Notes: generated by a model not told the origin, from the letters alone. Counted from the stretch's first letter, positions 12,495-25,900 are shown. The stretch: 64,000 nucleotides of DNA from Nereocystis luetkeana (GCA_031213475.1 JARUPZ010000021.1:5618438-5682437); one strand, 5' to 3'. Program-made: numbers and translations.

Positions 12495-12725
12495 GATGGT
12501 TGGCTGGTTAGTTGGCTGGTTCGTTGGCTGGTCGAATGATTGATTGGTTTCTTGGTTGATTTGATGGTTGATTGATTGGTTGATTGAATGGTTGGTTTGG
12601 TTGATTGGTTGTTCGTGGGATTGGTTCGGTTAGTTGGTTGGTCGTTTGATATGATTGGTTAGTTGGTTGGTTGGTTGGATTGGTAGGTGGGTTGGTTGGT
12701 TGGTTAGTTGGTTAATTAGATGGTT
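12495..12725 (+). repeat. GGTT/GATT low-complexity array
   Basis: Degenerate TTGGTTGG and TTGATTGG repeats, about 230 bp. Confidence 0.8.
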
Positions 12726-14917
12726 GGCCTTATCGTATCCCGTCGACTTTCACCCCTAGAAAAACGCCTGCTACGAACGGCAGCAGCTGAAACAGTGCTC
12801 CCGTCCCTACCTGTGTTCCTTTCCTCGCTGCGATTTCGCGCGTACTTGTACGTTGTATAAGATGTCGAACGACTAAAGCATATCTGTACCAGGTGCTCTG
12901 TATCGATACCAGGGTGCCTCGAAGTACGTACGTATACGCGGCGTAGTTTACTTTGCTGTTCTCGGAAACAGCTCGTTGGTCTCTGCGTCCAGGCGAATAC
13001 CGACCACCATGTAACTGTAATGACACCGTCCAACCATTCTTGTTTCGGGTCCTCTTGTACCAAAAAACGCCTGAAGCTAAAATAATTCTCCCGTCCCTGG
13101 CGAAAAAACGTTCTGAAATAAATCGATCGCTGTCTGGCGCAACAACTCAGGACGCGGACCACGCGGCGGCTGGGACGCCCCCCCAGGGGGGGGGGGAGAG
13201 GAGGTGGGGGGCGGGGGCGATGGCCGTGGTCGTGATCTTGCGCGGCGAGCAGAGTCCAAGGAACAAGGAGGAGGAGGAGGAGAAGGAGAAGGGGGAGGCG
13301 TAAGGGTGGAAGGAAGTAGCGAGGTTATGACGTTCGGTTGATTTTAGCAATAATGGCGTGGTGTGCAGCGGACGAGAGAATGGCGTGGCGCGTGCGGTCG
13401 TACAACACTACCACACCCGGGTGATTAGATACCACACCCCCCCTCGGACCAACTTCCAAGATCATTTCTCGGCGACGGGGGGAGAGCGCAAAAACGCTAA
13501 GAAAGAGAGGCGTCTAGATAGATGGCAAGCTCTCGACGAGATCGTTCCCTAGGCCGCCTTTTTTCGTCGTGCTTATCTCCCCTTAGCTTGGAGGAACTCG
13601 CCGCTCGGAAAACCCATCCCAGGGCGGGGGGGGGGGGGGGGGGGGGGGGTCACCGGTAGCGTTTTACATGGTATACGGTACACGCGTACGATACATCTAT
13701 CTGGTGTTATGTTTTGTTTTTTGCGCCTTTGGAGCTGTTGCGCCTAATGTTTTAAGGGGACAGACGACTTCGAATTGATCAGTGTGGGGGGAGGCGAGGG
13801 GTCATGACATGGTGGAAAACTAAGCCTCCATATTTCTGGGGTAGCGTGGGCGTGTCGTGCGAGTCTCTGCGGATGGCGTGTGCCAAGGGCAGCAACTCGT
13901 TGGCTCAGGGTTTAGGGAGAATATCTGGTGGAACTCGGTGAAAGCTGAAAGCCTGGCCCAGAACCGCTCGCCCTCCTACCCACCTTTGGGTTTGGAGTGC
14001 ATATTTTTCTTCTACTGTTGCACCTACCTGGTACCTGATACCATATATATTATGCGGGTTACGTACATACCAGGAAGGCCTTTTTTTACACTGATCCCAC
14101 GTAGTTTTGACGCCAACCTGCTTGGATTCAGAGAACATATTATTTTACAGTTGTACATGTACTATACAAGGGTAAAAGCGAGAGGGGTTCGTTAGTATTT
14201 GTTGTTGCATGTCTGCATGCGGGGTCGGAGGGGGGGGGGGGGGAGGGGCGATACTCGCGCTGTTGATTTTTTGTGGATCGGGTTTTTTTTTTCTCCATGT
14301 AGTTTTGTCGCCTTGTAATTTGACGAGAGAGCATCTCTCCAGATCTATACTACGGAAAGCTGACTTTGTAGATTGTCATGGGCAGCATGGGCAGCAGGCG
14401 CACGTAATCGAACTAAGGAAAATGCTGTTTTCCAGCTTGTCATTACATTTTGTTTTCATCTGACAAAACAGAAGTCCAATGGACTTCAATTCTCAACATC
14501 ATCAGTTGAATCTGCAGTTCTTGTGGGACTTTGGGATGAGCGCTCGCCAGTTTTCCCGGCTGTAAGCGATGCACCTGTCTAAATGGTCTCATTGTTCTCG
14601 CCACGTCCTTCTGTGCTCCTGTGTCGTCCCGCGATCCAGTGAGCATCATTCCAGCAAAAAGCTGACTTGGGGGTCAACTCCTTCCTCTATTATTGTATAA
14701 AAACCCAGAAACTGGAATCACAACTCTCTTGAACATTCCTGGCCACCAGCCCCAAGACTCAGATCACCCGAAAGTTTTGATCGAAGCGCAGCTCAATCTT
14801 GATTATTTGTTGTTTCGTTTCCATCCCTTCTTTTTTTTTTTACCGCATCGCGGTCACAAGGAGCGCTCCAATAACCCCGGAATGGACGAACATGCGGATA
14901 TGTGGAGGAGGTGTTAA

Positions 14918-15007
14918 CCCTTCTAGGACCGCAGTCCCGTTTCGGGGGCAAATTACTTGGAATTTGAGTGGTTTGTCCCCAAAACGAGACTGCGGTTCTA
15001 AAGGGGG
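14918..15007. mobile_element. P-family palindromic MITE
   Basis: CCCTTCTAGGACCGCAGTCC on the left, the inverted half on the right. TTAA at 14914-14917, TTGA on the right. Confidence 0.85.
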
Positions 15008-15290
15008 TTGACAATTATCGCCTTCAACATGTCTGCATCGTTTTGTTGTATAGCCCATTCACAGTGGCACTACTTCGGACGGCGTAAGATACCAACACCA
15101 AACAGCGCAGACAGATACGCGGCTAGTTCCGTCAGCGTGCTGGGCCAAGCCAAGCTGACGACCGATAATATAAGCTCTGCTTAATGTTAATATCAGACTG
15201 CAAGTGGGGGCTATATTGTGAAGCTCATGGAGGCGTGCCACGATAGAGGTAAGCAGCACTTCAAGGGAAAAACGTCACTGGGACTGGCCG

Positions 15291-15379
15291 CCCTTGTCGT
15301 ACCGCAGTCCCGTTTTGGGGGCAAACTACTCGAAATTAGACTGCTTTATCCCCAAAACGGGACTGCAGTCCTAACAGGG
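15291..15379. mobile_element. P-family palindromic MITE
   Basis: Both halves are readable (CGCAGTCCCGTTTTGGGGGC and CCCCAAAACGGGACTGCAG). The left TTAA is lost and the right flank reads TTGA. Confidence 0.8.
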
Positions 15380-15881
15380 TTGAAGGCGATATCTCTGAAT
15401 GTTCATGAGTGTTCCACAGCGCTACTGGAAATACATCTAGGCTTTGAGAATGTTCGTCGGCGTTTCGCAGTATTTGCATTTCCTCAGAAATAGTTTTTTT
15501 GGGTAAGGTACGTATGTCCACAGAGCTCTTATACTCGAATACAACCAAGTGGGAAGAGCCTCAGAAACAATAGTAGGTGCTGCCCTTGTAAGGCAAAACG
15601 CGCGTCCTATATTCTTGGTTTCTTGAACGAGACGAGCCCCAGAAAAAATAGGTTCTACAGTACATATACCCCGTCTCCACAGTAGGATGCATCAGAGTCC
15701 AAACGGAGCCAAGGGTTTTCGACCAGACAGAGAGGCACGAGCGAGTAGTATAATTGGAAGCGAACCAACAGCACCCCGACATCAAACGCAAGACATATAA
15801 TACCTGATGATAGGCAAGGTGAAGTCAAGGTCCGGTCCGTCAGACAGGGCGTTTAGGGTACATGCTCGGGACAATAATGTT

Positions 15882-16240
15882 ATGAGGCTTAGATTGGGTA
15901 GGCGATCGGTTATTAACCTTTTTACCTTTAGCCCAGAGGACTGAGACCTTTACAAATGGCGTCGACGGCAGAACATGAGTCCTTGATCGTGAGTTCGAAT
16001 CTCACGTCCACCATAAAATCGCTTTTTTAAGAAAAGTGAGTTTCCTCATGTCAATAATCTGAAAAATGTTTCTGGATTCCCAGAAATTGGAACCGCGTGT
16101 GGTGGCGCGTCGACCCGTAAAATCCGGTCCGTTCCAGGGGGGGAGAGTGTTATGAGGCTTAGATTGGGTAGGCGATCGGTTAACCTTTTACCTTCAGCCC
16201 AACGGACTAAGACCTTCACAATAACAACAGCCGTCGACGC
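15882..16240 (+). repeat. Duplicated block with a tRNA-like B box
   Basis: The stretch GGCTTAGATTGGGTAGGCGA with its flanks occurs at 15882-15960 and again at 16149-16220. Between them lies GTGAGTTCGAATCTCACG followed by TCCACCA, which looks like a T-arm and 3' end of a tRNA. No complete cloverleaf could be folded, so this is probably a tRNA-derived repeat. Confidence 0.5.
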
Positions 16241-16316
16241 CAATGTGAAACGTAGGTACTCCGAAGTATACGTATAGCCTTGAGAAGCAGTGACACAGGT
16301 TTGTTTCAACTTCCTA

Positions 16317-16426
16317 TTACGGGGGACCATAGTTAATAGGACCTACCTATGGTATGCATAAAAACCTATACATTTAACCATTTTTGCTAACAATATTTGG
16401 TCCTATTTAACTATGGTCCCCCGTAA
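16317..16426 (+). mobile_element. M-family MITE
   Basis: Perfect ends and TA on both sides (16315-16316, 16427-16428). Same orientation as the 1790 copy. Confidence 0.95.
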
Positions 16427-16913
16427 TAATAATAAGAGTTTTGTCTCTTGAGGAGGCGTTCCGTTTCGTCGTGAACCCCCACACCGCTGAAAAGAGACGA
16501 GGCGGCTGCCCTGTGGCGGAGATCTGATGATCGCCACAGACACGTGAGTGGCCGACCTTTTGAAAGGTTGGAGGACGAGGGGGGCTGAGTTTACCTCTTT
16601 GTCCGGCGCTGCGCCACAAGTTGCTCCTTGGTCAAGTAAGTTTTACCGCTTGTTCGACAACACCCTGCCAATGATTGGTCCAATGGTGATGTTTCGGGAT
16701 ATTTATTTGATCAACACGCACCAGGATGGAAACACGCAAGGATAAGCAGTAGTAGTAGGGTTTCTGCGAAGAGTGTGGGTGGGTTGGGTTTCTCGTACAG
16801 GTAGTCTGTTTCCTACCACTCCGTCTGGGAGTTTATATAGGGGGCGTTTATACATTAAAAAGAAGACAAACCGATACTTAAATTTTGAGACAGAACGGTA
16901 TATATATATAGTA

Positions 16914-17228
16914 GTCCCCGGTGGCATAGTAGGTGGTCCGCGTGCCTACTTTTTTCAAGGATTAATTTCGTTCGTTCAAGGTTCGTGAGGACTTTTTCTT
17001 GCATAAAAAACTGATAAGCGGAAAGCGCGAAAGCGTGGGCTAGCTACATTGGATGAAATTCGACGAGCAGTGGGAATGCTGAACCCTGTGCGCGACAAAA
17101 AAATAAAGGCACGTACCGGGGGGGGAGAAGGGACGACACCTGTAACCACGGCTGGCCCAGAAGAAGACCGCTGCGAGGGTACACACCTCCTACGAGTTGA
17201 GCTGAAAAGTGAAAAGTGATGATTGAAA
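16914..17228 (+). mobile_element. tRNA-derived SINE, head type I
   Basis: The head starts GTCCCCGGTGGC (A-box-like) and has a degraded B box (TTCAAGGTTCG). The body contains AGCGGAAAGCGCG, TCGACGAGCAGTGGGAATGC and AAAGGCACGTACCG, and the tail is AAGTGAAAAGTGATGATTGA. Two more copies in this window share the full order. Confidence 0.75.
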
Positions 17229-17939
17229 TATATATATATATATACGAAGTATGTATGTATAGTACAATCTCAACCCACGAAAAAATATTTGCTGTATGGG
17301 GAAAAAAAATGTCAAAAAATTACGTTTTTCACCTACGAGTACAGGCAAGTATTCTTGGATTGGGTAACTTCGGCGAGTTGGTCAGCAAACAAGCGGAGCA
17401 AACCTTCTGATTGGTTAGCGCCGTCGGATTCACCTGTTTAGCCAATCAGCTCCTGCTCAGGTTGTCGGACTCAAAACAGTTTTTTTTATCACCTAACCAA
17501 AAAGCGGGCTGTCGCTGACACCCTCGTGGCTTGGGATTTAGTCCAGACGGGCCAGTGATGGGTACGGTCGGGGAGGGCGGGACAGAGCATGGCATCTTGC
17601 GCGCCGGCTCCCAGACACCGGCAAGGTACACATATAGGCAACACGCCTCGATAAACTTCACACACGTAAACACGTCCCGTTTGCTATGAATTGGCAGTGG
17701 TGTTACTCCAACCGGGGTCCTCGCCTCAATTGGCACCCAGCACTCTCTAGAGCGCCTATTACAGGGTGGATTACAGGCACGATTAATTAGCCACGAGAGA
17801 ACGAGGGCAGACAAGCGCTGATCCCTTCCCGCGACCTGAATGCATAGGGCACGTACGTACATACCGTGCGTAGCGGGGAGAGGGGCGGGGGAGAAGAGCC
17901 TGTACAGAAAGGTGTGGCCCCGGGTCTGAGTCGTGACTG

Positions 17940-18152
17940 TTACGGGGGACCATAGTAAACAGGACCAAATATTGTTATTACGGGGGACCATAGTTAATAG
18001 GACCAAATATTGTCAATAAAAATGGTTAAATATATAGGTTTTTATGTCTACCATAGGTCCTATTAACTATGGTCCCCCGTAATGGTAAAAATAAGGAAAT
18101 ATGTAGGTTTTTGCGTGTACCGTAGGTCCTGTTTGCTATGCCCCCCCCGTAA
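17940..18152 (-). mobile_element. M-family MITE, outer element of a nest
   Basis: Left part 17940-17977 ends AAATATTGTTA; right part 18083-18152 continues GTAAAAATAAGG and ends CCCCCCCCGTAA. Together they form one M element with a second inserted at its TA. Its own flanks are TG and CA, probably decayed TA. Confidence 0.85.
17978..18082 (-). mobile_element. M-family MITE, inner element of a nest
   Basis: Exactly 105 bp with intact inverted ends. TA precedes it and TG follows, as expected for a TA duplication with one later mutation. Confidence 0.9.
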
Positions 18153-18397
18153 CAGGAGGAAGCAGGAGCAAAACGGTGAAGATAGTAAATGGATGAGGGG
18201 GGGGGGGGGGGGGGGGGGAGCGTAAACGCTGAACTGCACCCCTATGTAGCGCAGCAGCCAGCCGTCTACTGGTCCTCACAACTAAAGAATGGTCTGGAGC
18301 TCAGGGATGGTTTGAGCGCGAAAAGCAATCCATTGGTACCCCTGGATGCCATTTAAAATCATCCTGCTGTAGCTCAACAAGAGCACCCGTACTAATA

Positions 18398-18502
18398 TTA
18401 CGGGGGGCCATAGTAAATAGGACCTCCGGTACATACAAAAACCTATATATATCGCTAGTTTTACTGACAATGTTGGGTCCTATTTACTATGGTCCGCCGT
18501 AA
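18398..18502 (+). mobile_element. M-family MITE
   Basis: 105 bp, TA on both sides. The ends TTACGGGGGGCCATAG and TGGTCCGCCGTAA show a few mutations. Confidence 0.9.
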
Positions 18503-18577
18503 TACTGCATTCGCTGGTGGTGATGTGCCTTACTTGGTTTCAATATGCCGTGTGGCGTGTGGCAAGGGATACTGATC

Positions 18578-18642
18578 GAAGATCGCGATCCTCGATCTTC
18601 GATCTTCGATCTTCGATCTTCGATCTTCGGTCTCGAATCTTC
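18578..18642 (+). repeat. CGATCTT tandem repeat
   Basis: Short array of CGATCTT units, about 60 bp. Confidence 0.8.
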
Positions 18643-19138
18643 GAACAGATTGAACAACCAAAAAAAACTACCGCATCATCAAATAAAAAACCCGATCTCG
18701 ATCTCGGGAATCGCCCGAAAGCTCGCGACTTTGAATCAACAAATTCGACCTCGATCTCCAAACACTGGTTACTATTATAGTGACTCGATTAAAAAATCGT
18801 ATCGCTTTTTCGGTGATGGCGGGGTCACACGACAGTTCTCGTCGGCTCCTTGAACCCTCGGCCACTGCTGCTGCAGCGGGGATCCATCGACATGGCCTCC
18901 GCCTCCTCCCCCGCCATCCCCCCCCCCCCCCCTCCTCCTCATTGTCTTTCAGATAAACACTAGTAACGCCTCGTTATCGTATAACGCGGTAGCGGTATAG
19001 CGGTGGGGGGCCACGGCACCTGAAGTGGGCTTTGGCTTCACATATCGTCAACGTTGTTCCGCACCAACTGCGAGGGGGGGAACGTCAAGGGCGTACGCAC
19101 GATGGGAGGAGGGGGAGGCGCGGGGGGGGGGGGGGGGG

Positions 19139-19390
19139 GTACTTACATGTTTTTTGCCTTAGTCGCATGACCAGCGAGTGACCATGCACCCCTTTCGAGA
19201 CGGAGCGGGAGGGGGGGGGGGGGGGGGGGCGGCGGGCGTAAATAAAAAAGGGGACGCGCCCTGCGTGACAAGGGCGTACGCACGAAGGGGGGAGAGGCGT
19301 TTTCGGGAGGGGAGGGGAGGGGGGGGGGTACTCGATAGGAGGGAGAGATGTACTCGATCTCATGCATGGCCGTGGGGGGGAGTAAATAAT
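19139..19390 (-). repeat. C-tail family copies (short variant and 3' fragment)
   Basis: Two minus-oriented ends, each with GTACTC after a G-run on the + strand: 19139-19205 (short variant, ACCCCTTTCGAGACGGAGC) and about 19322-19375 (ATGTACTCGATCTCATGCAT). Confidence 0.6.
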
Positions 19391-19726
19391 AAGCAGGTGC
19401 GTGCTATGATGGAGCATCTGGGTTGCACTCCCCACAAAACACAAAATAAAGCCCCGACAAAAAAATGCTGGAACCATGTCTGCCCCCGTGCGTTTCCTGT
19501 AGGGTATTTCGTTAGTCTGCACTAGCTTCGAAACTTCCCAGTCAGCCACCATTTGGCAAGGGAGATATGAACTCCTCGCTGTACTCCCGTGAGCTTGCCA
19601 AAGCGACAGCACTTTCCGTGCCCTCCTTCGAGGCGGACCTAGTCGCTAGAGTTTGAAAATGTGGTTTCAGGCGCTTGAAACTTCGGTTTCTTGTACTGTT
19701 ACAAGTGTTTTGTTTCTGCTGTAGGA

Positions 19727-19940
19727 GGATTGCAGAAGGAGCGGTTCTTAGTAGGATGCAGCTCACCCTCCGTGCGCCTCGCCCCAAGACCTCACGGCTC
19801 TTCGCGCTTGGTGCAAGCAGTGTCTGCTGCCTGGTCGGTCAAAACCCGACGCGCGCCGTCCCGGCATTGCAGGGATGCGACGGTCTACGGCCATACCACT
19901 ACGGCCATGCAACACAAATGAGTACACTCCCCCACTGTCT
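19727..19940 (+). repeat. C-tail family copy (plus), 5' truncated
   Basis: Contains GTAGGATGCAGCTCACCCTC, the GGTCGGTCAAAACCCGACG stretch and the end GAGTACACTCCCCC. It lies antisense to, and just beyond, the 3' end of the RCC1-BTB gene. Confidence 0.7.
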
Positions 19941-19987
19941 GGGTCTCGAAAACGGATACATAGTCGGGTGTCGTTTTTTTTCTAGTT

Positions 19988-22900
19988 TTATTTGTACGCC
20001 GTGCTACTCACTCCCGTCGCCCCCGAAGCCGCCCCAGAAGCCGCCACGACGGCCCCTAGCTCCGCGAGAACGCCAGGAGGCAACGAGCGGTAGCCCTCCG
20101 TGGCGCACACCCTCCCCTTGTTCCTGACGACGAAGTCCAGGCATCGCTCTCGGAGGGCGGGGGCCCGACGGGCGTCCGCTGTCATCAGCAGCTCGCAAGC
20201 GTTGTCGGTCTTCTTGTGTCGAATCAAAGGGAAATGTTTTACAACAAACAAACGAACGACCCAGAGAAACGAACGAACGGAGAAGAACTCAGTCGAAAAA
20301 TACGCGCAAGGGATGAGCCAAAACAAAAGGGGAAATTACGAGACTGAGCGAGACTGCAACAAAAAAAGGGAGGGGTGGGGAGGAGCACCGACCCCAGGAG
20401 GCGATTCCATTATTTTTGTTTCCCCACCTTGGAGGGGTGGTGGCTTATATTCTGAGCTCCCCACGCGATGAAACATGAAACGCAAAGAAAATCGTTCGCG
20501 AAAAAACATGACCATCAGTTAGTTCTAATGCGCTACTACGCTGACTCGAAATATAGGAACAGTTTAGTATATCAATATCTAATCCAAGTGTTCCTTAAAT
20601 AGTGGGTCAGAGTGATACGAACGAACGTACGTGCGTGCGTAGTCCCAAAACTAGCTTGCCGGTAAAGCGTATCATCGTACATCGCCGGTATCCTACTATT
20701 ACGGGTGGCCATAGTAAATAGGACCAAATACTGTACGTAAAAATAGATAAAAGTATACCTGGTAGGTTTTATGTGTACCGTAGCTCCTACTCCATATGGT
20801 CTCTCGTAAGCATCGACCTAAAACGTGCAATGTCCTACATGCCGAGGGATAATGGCAAGTCTAACCCCCCCCCCCCCGAGATCATTGGAACGAACCTAAT
20901 GGAACCTTATTTTTCCACATAAATTGGTGCTAATGTGCTGCTTGGTTATATGGAAAAGGAACAGATTCGGTGCAAGCCCGAGAAAAACAGTGTATCTTGG
21001 AGGAGGAAGAACAAGTGTTAAACCCCCTTTTTTCCTTCTTCTTTGGAAGGACCGAACGGCGCGACCGAACGGCCCGACCGAACGGCCCGACCGAACGGGA
21101 ACGACTAGCATCTCGTTTGATATCGACACCACAGAAGCTGGGCGGACGTAGACACCAATTTGCCCCACAACAGGGCGTGCGAGACAAACCGCTCGCAGTG
21201 ATTCGGCTGCTGGCGAGGCACACGATGCTTGCAATGGACCCAAACGCGTTGTTTTTTAACGCAGGAACGGAACGAGTGCCCACGAGCAGCCTCCTTCCGT
21301 TCCGCTCGCTCCCCACGCTTTTTTTGGAGGCGGTTGACACACACCCCGAGTATACATATATACTCCGTATATGTTTATATTAGTATATATATATATATAT
21401 TTATGTGTGTATGTCAGATACATCCGTATTCTTTAGGGAGGGGACACAACGGTCTCCTGTCCCGACGACATAGAAGGGGCGAACCGCAAGCCGCCGCCGC
21501 CGCCACTACCACCACTTCCACCACCTCCACCACCAGGCCAAGAATAAAAAAAGGGAGGAGGGTAGAGGGTGAGATGGGAGGGGGGGGGGGGGGGGGGGTG
21601 TACTCGATAGGAGAGATGTGCTCGATCTCATGCATGGCCGTAGTCGTATGACCATAGACCCTCGCCTCCCTACAATGCCGGGACGGAGCATGTCGGGTTT
21701 CCACCGACCAGGCAGATATTTCTTGCACCAAAGCGCGGAGCGCCGTGAGGTGTCCGGCGAGTCGCATGAAGGGTGAGCTGCATCCTACAAAGAACCGCTT
21801 GTGAGGCGGACTTGCATATGGATGACAGCTTCGGTGAAATAATTTAATTTCCGGTGTAGCCACTCCCAGAGACAGCAATGGGAGTACTATGTAACTGACT
21901 ATTGGGTGCCTTACCTAGAACACTGCGTGATACGAGCAATTCCCTTGCGCGGAGTAAAGGTTCTCTACCTCGCACAAATGATCTAACTCGACAACCAGCT
22001 GTGGGGGACCGCCAAAAACAAAAAAACGGTACCCTGGTTGTCTAGCTCACGTAGTGAGCGGCATGTTTTACAGTGTCGTTGCCAACCGACGTCAACCCAA
22101 CCTATATAAAATAGGGGGGGGGGGGGGGGAATGCGGCAATATCAACAATCTGTTTTTCGGATTTCGGAAGGGGGGGGGGGGGGGTACTCATTATCTCATT
22201 ATCATGCATGGCCGTAGTCGTATGGCCATAGGGGGGGGGGATATCGACAAAAATCCACACACGTCGGATAGATGATCTATCTGTGCATATTATGTCTGTA
22301 GATGATCTGGATGACCTATCTGTAGGCGGTCTAGACTATCTATCGGTAGATGATCTAGATTATCAATCTGCAGATGATCTAGATGATCTAGATGATCATT
22401 CTGTAGTTTATCAAGATGATCTAGATGATCAGTCTGTAGTTTATCTTGAAAATCTAAATGATCAAAAATGATCTACAGTAGATCCTATATCTGTTCGTGA
22501 TCTATCTGTAGGTTATCTATGTGATCTATCTGTAGATCATGTACACGGTCTAGATGATCTGGATGGTCTGATGTAACTGTTGATATGTGTACAGTAGTAG
22601 TGCAAACCCAACTCAGGAAGCTTGTGCCAGATCACACAGAAACTTACGGTTCCCGCCCGGCAAGATGAGCGAGATCGTATACACAGAGCAACGAAATATC
22701 CTTCCGATCGTGTAAAACAAAACTCCGAAATATGTGCCTGGTACATTCCTGGCACCAAGGGGAACGAGGTTTACCGAATCGGTCACGCAGAGAGGAAATT
22801 TCAGGCGAAAAAAAAAGTACCTGAGCACTGCAGCAATAGAGCATCGGACTACAGGGGTATGGACACATACAGATAGATACAGGGGGTATGTATGTCCGAA

Positions 22901-25900
22901 CCGCAATATGATGGGGCAACCATGGTGATATGTACTCGCACGGATATACGCTCCCCCTGTTCCGGGTGGGCATATGTAGTAGGAATCAGAACCCACGATG
23001 GAGACAAAAATCCGCGTGTGTCCCCCCTGACCTTTGCACACGATATTTGGTTCTGATTACCGCAATATGTTCCGCTGTAACAGCTTCTCTTTTTTTGTAA
23101 GATCGCTCTTCTTCCCGTCGATATGTCTTGGGTTTCAATGTACATGGGGATGACCGACCCAACGTGTCGCAACTCTCGAGTGGTGCTCAAAACGAACGAC
23201 GACTTCCCCCCCCCCCCGGCCCCGCCCCCTGCGCACGCTTGCGCGTGAATACGGATCACGGGTATTATTTTCGTCGCTGGAAATTACTAACCGCCTTCCC
23301 CTGAGGGGAGGGGATGCGGGGGGGGGGGGGCGTACTCGTTTATTTGCTTGCGTTCGCCATTCGACCGTTGACCCGCGCATCCCTTTCGAGACGGAGCACC
23401 ATTCCTACTCCTGATAGAGACACCTCCAACAGTTGGGCGCTCATTACGTGCTTTCCATGTATAAGATCAAAGTTGGAGGGAGGGAGGGAGGGAGGGAGGG
23501 AGGGAGGGAGGGAGGGAGGGAGGGAGGGAGGGAGGGAGGGAGGGAGGGAGGGAGGGAGGGAGGGAGGGAGGGAGGGAGGGAGGGAGGGAGGGAGGGAGGG
23601 AGGGAGGGAGCAGGGAGGGAGAGCTGCAACGAAGACCTGCTCAAAGCAAGCCGACGCACAACGATCAACATATACAAATATTACACATACCACATATACA
23701 GATATCGTTGAACGCATTTGGGGTGACTGCGGGCGCACCGTGATTCCTTTGAGAACGGTAGCCTCGCACAGCCGTTTCAACGTGCCCACGAGGTACTGGT
23801 CGGCGACATCCAGAAGGTCCAGACAAAAATCCAGATCCAGGCAATCGGCGCCGAGCGCCATCACCTAGCAATAGTATACAACCAATAATGAGGCGGTATG
23901 CGGGAGGGGCGGGGGGGGGGGGGGTACTCATTTGTTGCTTGCCTTAGTCATTTGACCATTTACCACGCATCCCTTCCGAGACGGAGCACCGGAGCGGGGG
24001 GGGGGGGCGTATCTCATACATGGTCGTAGTCGTATGATTATAGACCATCGCATCCCCACATTGCCGGAACGGACCATGAGGGGGAAGGGAGGGAAGGGTG
24101 TCCCCACTGTTATACATGGCCGAGGTCGTATGACCACAGACCCCCGCATCCCTACAGTTCCGGGACGGAGCACGTCGGGGTTTCGCCAACCCAGGAGGTG
24201 TGGGGGGGGGGAGGGGGGTGTACTCATACTAATGACGGATTGGCCGTGGTCGCATGACCATTGACCCTCCCATCCCTGCACTGCTCAGTAAAAGGGACGT
24301 GCCGACTTTTCAGCGACCACGCAGACGCTGCTTGCCCTGAGGGCGAAGCGCCGTGGGGTGTGTTGGGCGAGTCGCCTTGAATGGTGAGCTGCTTCCCTAT
24401 AGCGTAAAAACCGCTTGTTATGTAGGGGCCTCTCTTTACACCTCGTGCGTGCTTGTCTCGCCTGTGGACTACAGCTTCAAATGAGTCAATATATTTGCTG
24501 GTGTCGTCACTTCCAGAGACAGCAACAGGGGTACTCCGTGTGGCTGCCTCGTGGGTGCCTGACCTTATCTACTCTACGCGATACGAGCACCCTCCTTGTA
24601 CGGGGGGGGGGGGGGGGGGGGTATACTCGATAGGAGAGATGTACTCGATCTCATGCATGGCCGTAGGCGTATGACCATAGACCCTCGAATCCCTACAATG
24701 CCGGGACGGAGCATATCGGGTTTTCGCCGACCAGGGGGGGGGGGGAAGAGGGGTAGAGGAAACGTTTTCACACAGCCGAAGAGACTTTGTCGACCCTCCC
24801 CGAGCAGGAAGGGGGGGGGGGGGGGGTGAGGAGGGGGAGGTAGAGAGCTTTTACACGGCGGACAGGTAGGTGATAATCTACTGTAGATCGTAATCTATTT
24901 ATAGACAATCTAGTCTGATCACCTGCTGTTTTGAGAGGCTGAGCAGGATTTGTATAATAATAGGACATATCCAAACCAAGAAACATGTGTTAGATCATGC
25001 AGGGTATACGGCTCCCACCGTGCAGCACGAGCTAGGCCATACAGATCATACAGATCATACAGATCATACAGATCAGGGATAGATATATCTGCCCTGAATG
25101 ATCTAAATCACGGAGTGTGTGTCCGAGTTGTGGAAACCTTATCGGCATTCGATAAGACGTTGTAGCCCCCCCCCCCCTCCCCCCCCTGGGTCTATGGTCA
25201 CACCACTACGGCCATGCATGATATCGACTACACCCCCCCCACCCCTTCCCCAGCTGCGGCGCTTGTCCCCCCCCCCCTCCCTCCCGCCTCCGTCTCGAAA
25301 GGGGCGCGTGGCCACAAGCCATGAAATCAGTACGCCCCTCCTCCCCCCCCCCCCCTCCCCGCCTCCGCCGGAATATCACGCGAATGGCAACAGGGGAGAG
25401 CGAGAGCGGGCGAGCTCGGCCGAACCTTGTCAGTGTAAAGAAATTCCAGAAACGCGAGGAAGACGGAGTGGCGATGATTCGGGACTGGAATTCCCCCGCA
25501 CCCGGAAGAAGCAAACGCCTCCTTCATTCGCCCGTCCAGCATGCAGCCCAGAGGCTCGCACCGGGCACCAATGATGCACCTTTTCATCGAAAGACATTAA
25601 ATACGCCCAGGAAAAATGAAAAATTGGAGGAGGTGGGGGAGGGAGTGGGGGGGGGGGCGAGGGGTACAGGGAAATGCATTTGGAGGAGAGAGATGCATAG
25701 GGGGGGGGGTGGGGGTGGGGGTGGGGGGAAGGGATAGGTTCCTTCTTGACTCTCTGTCTTTTTTCTTCAACTGAACCGCAAGTTTTAGGGACTAAGTGTT
25801 AAAGCTTGAAGCTAGAGTCGGATCAGGTATGCGGCACGAGTCCGCCCACAAGGGGGTGGGGGGGGAGGGCGACGACCACTACTACAACAACAGCGACAAC

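Larger units (their letters stand above)
17820..18195 (+). mobile_element. SINE body fragment interrupted by nested MITEs
   Basis: The left part (GGGCACGTACGTACATACCG ... GAAGAGCCTG ... GGGTCTGAGTCG) and right part (GGAGGAAGCAGG ... AATGGATGAG) together match the uninterrupted copy at 36095-36225. The interruption at 17940-18152 is an M MITE that itself holds another. Confidence 0.6.
11833..19987. other. Intergenic repeat region between convergent genes
   Basis: Lies between the 3' end of IFT52 (+) and the 3' end of the RCC1-BTB gene (-). Besides the repeats listed separately, I see no supported exon. Open frames at 12716-13162 (-), 16548-16745 (+) and 17446-18006 (-) have no recognisable family features, and the last overlaps SINE and MITE sequence. 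Confidence 0.6.

Noticed and set aside
17446-18006. 186-codon minus frame
   Set aside because: It covers SINE body sequence and the nested MITEs. Parts repeat at 36095-36185.
21414-21878. Frame with CSSPFMRLA ... SVETRHAPSRHCREARVYGH that recurs in many places
   Set aside because: It recurs because it lies in every C-tail element copy. Stops and frameshifts differ between copies, so there is no evidence for a protein.
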